Made by a program: the position numbers and the translations under genes. 64,000 bases of DNA, taken from positions 2,294,001 to 2,358,000 of the forward strand of contig CP065012.1 in NCBI GenBank assembly GCA_016699815.1, given 5' to 3'. A model generated the notes under the pieces. The model made no database searches. It was not told the DNA's origin and worked only from the letters and a program-made list of their open reading frames with translations. The DNA comes from Chitinophagaceae bacterium. Its GTDB lineage: Bacteria > Bacteroidota > Bacteroidia > Chitinophagales > Chitinophagaceae. Positions 63,778 through 64,000 of this stretch are shown in pieces (position 1 is the first letter of the stretch; every line of letters starts with the position of its first letter).

Positions 63778-64000
63778 ATGGGAGCCGCTTCCCTCATCAT
63801 TCTTTCTTTTGCAGCCATTGCCTTTTCGGGTATTGCATTACTGGTTTCCAAATTTTTATTAAAACCTACTACCAATAAGCAAAAAGGTGAGCCTTATGAA
63901 TGTGGCGTACCAACAAAAGGCCCCACTTGGGTACAGTTTAATGTAGGATATTATTTGTTTGCCCTGCTCTTTTTATTATTTGATGTAGAATTGATTTTTT
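63778..64000 (+). CDS. nuoA: NADH-quinone oxidoreductase subunit A, 5' part
   Basis: NuoA is a small membrane subunit of complex I. The first 74 residues are present: a membrane span (about residues 4-23), a basic loop KFLLKPTTNKQKG, the family signature EPYECGVPTKGPTWVQFNVG, and the start of the second span YYLFALLFLLFDVELIF with its conserved acidic residues. The ATG at 63778 is fixed by a stop at 63742-63744 in the same frame. The gene runs off the window, presumably into the rest of a nuo operon. Confidence 0.93.
   Translation, partial: MGAASLIILSFAAIAFSGIALLVSKFLLKPTTNKQKGEPYECGVPTKGPTWVQFNVGYYLFALLFLLFDVELIF

Noticed and set aside
1..64000. Insertion sequences, prophage or integrative element
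   Set aside because: No transposase, integrase, phage structural gene or flanking long inverted repeats were seen; the region 28.9-31.1 kb looks decayed but has no mobile-element hallmark.

Overview
The window looks like a chromosomal segment of a low-GC, Gram-negative Bacteroidota bacterium, most likely of the Chitinophagaceae or a close relative. The evidence is an ECF sigma/FecR/SusC/SusD set, lipoproteins with Bacteroidota-style lipoboxes, promoter elements of the TAnnTTTG (-7) type, sparse Shine-Dalgarno sequences, a DUF3098-ftsX-uppP group, a MraY with an extra loop and a very long FtsZ linker. The family name is inferred from overall protein style, not from a search.

Layout. 1-4.2 kb (+): a truncated secreted protein, rplS, a 41-residue lipoprotein, tatA, gatA and a lytic transglycosylase, with clear hairpin terminators between units. 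4.2-10 kb (-): pabB, a very acidic low-complexity protein, purA, clpX and a protein with a kinase-like residue set. 10.1-11.6 kb (+): an exported TPR plus Ppx/GppA-like protein. 11.7-28.7 kb (+): the division and cell-wall (dcw) cluster mraZ-rsmH-ftsL-ftsI-murE-mraY-murD-ftsW-murG-murC-ftsQ-ftsA-ftsZ. murF and ddl are absent from it. An MraZ-type operator and a helically phased DnaA-box-like array lie in front of mraZ. A four-copy imperfect repeat splits mraY from murD, and murD is interrupted by a one-base frameshift in an A-run.

28.9-31.1 kb (-) is a loose accessory or decaying stretch: a DUF6705-like secreted protein, a PhnA-like protein, a frameshifted lipoprotein and a response-regulator remnant. 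31.1-44.9 kb is mostly housekeeping and cell-envelope genes on both strands: a DPP-IV-type peptidase, a KASIII enzyme, a DUF6263-like protein, a geranylgeranyl-reductase-type flavoprotein, rpe, TPR proteins, a TolB-like propeller, etfBA, tilS, a PAP2 phosphatase, a rhomboid protease and rlmH. 45-53.7 kb (-) is one polymer- or ligand-uptake locus: ECF sigma, FecR anti-sigma, SusC, SusD and two LamG-type lipoproteins, with no hydrolase. 53.9-60.4 kb (-) carries pyk, pfkA, argS, uppP, DUF3098 and ftsX. leuS (+) and the start of nuoA (+) close the window.

Functionally the window is dominated by cell-wall synthesis and division: the lipid II pathway (murE, mraY, murD, murG, murC, uppP), septal synthesis (ftsI, ftsW, ftsL, ftsQ, ftsA, ftsZ, ftsX) and remodelling (lytic transglycosylase). 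No tRNA, rRNA, CRISPR array, insertion sequence or prophage was seen. The least ordinary items are the murD frameshift, the array in front of mraZ, the exported Ppx-like protein, the kinase-like protein and the repeat block inside the dcw cluster.
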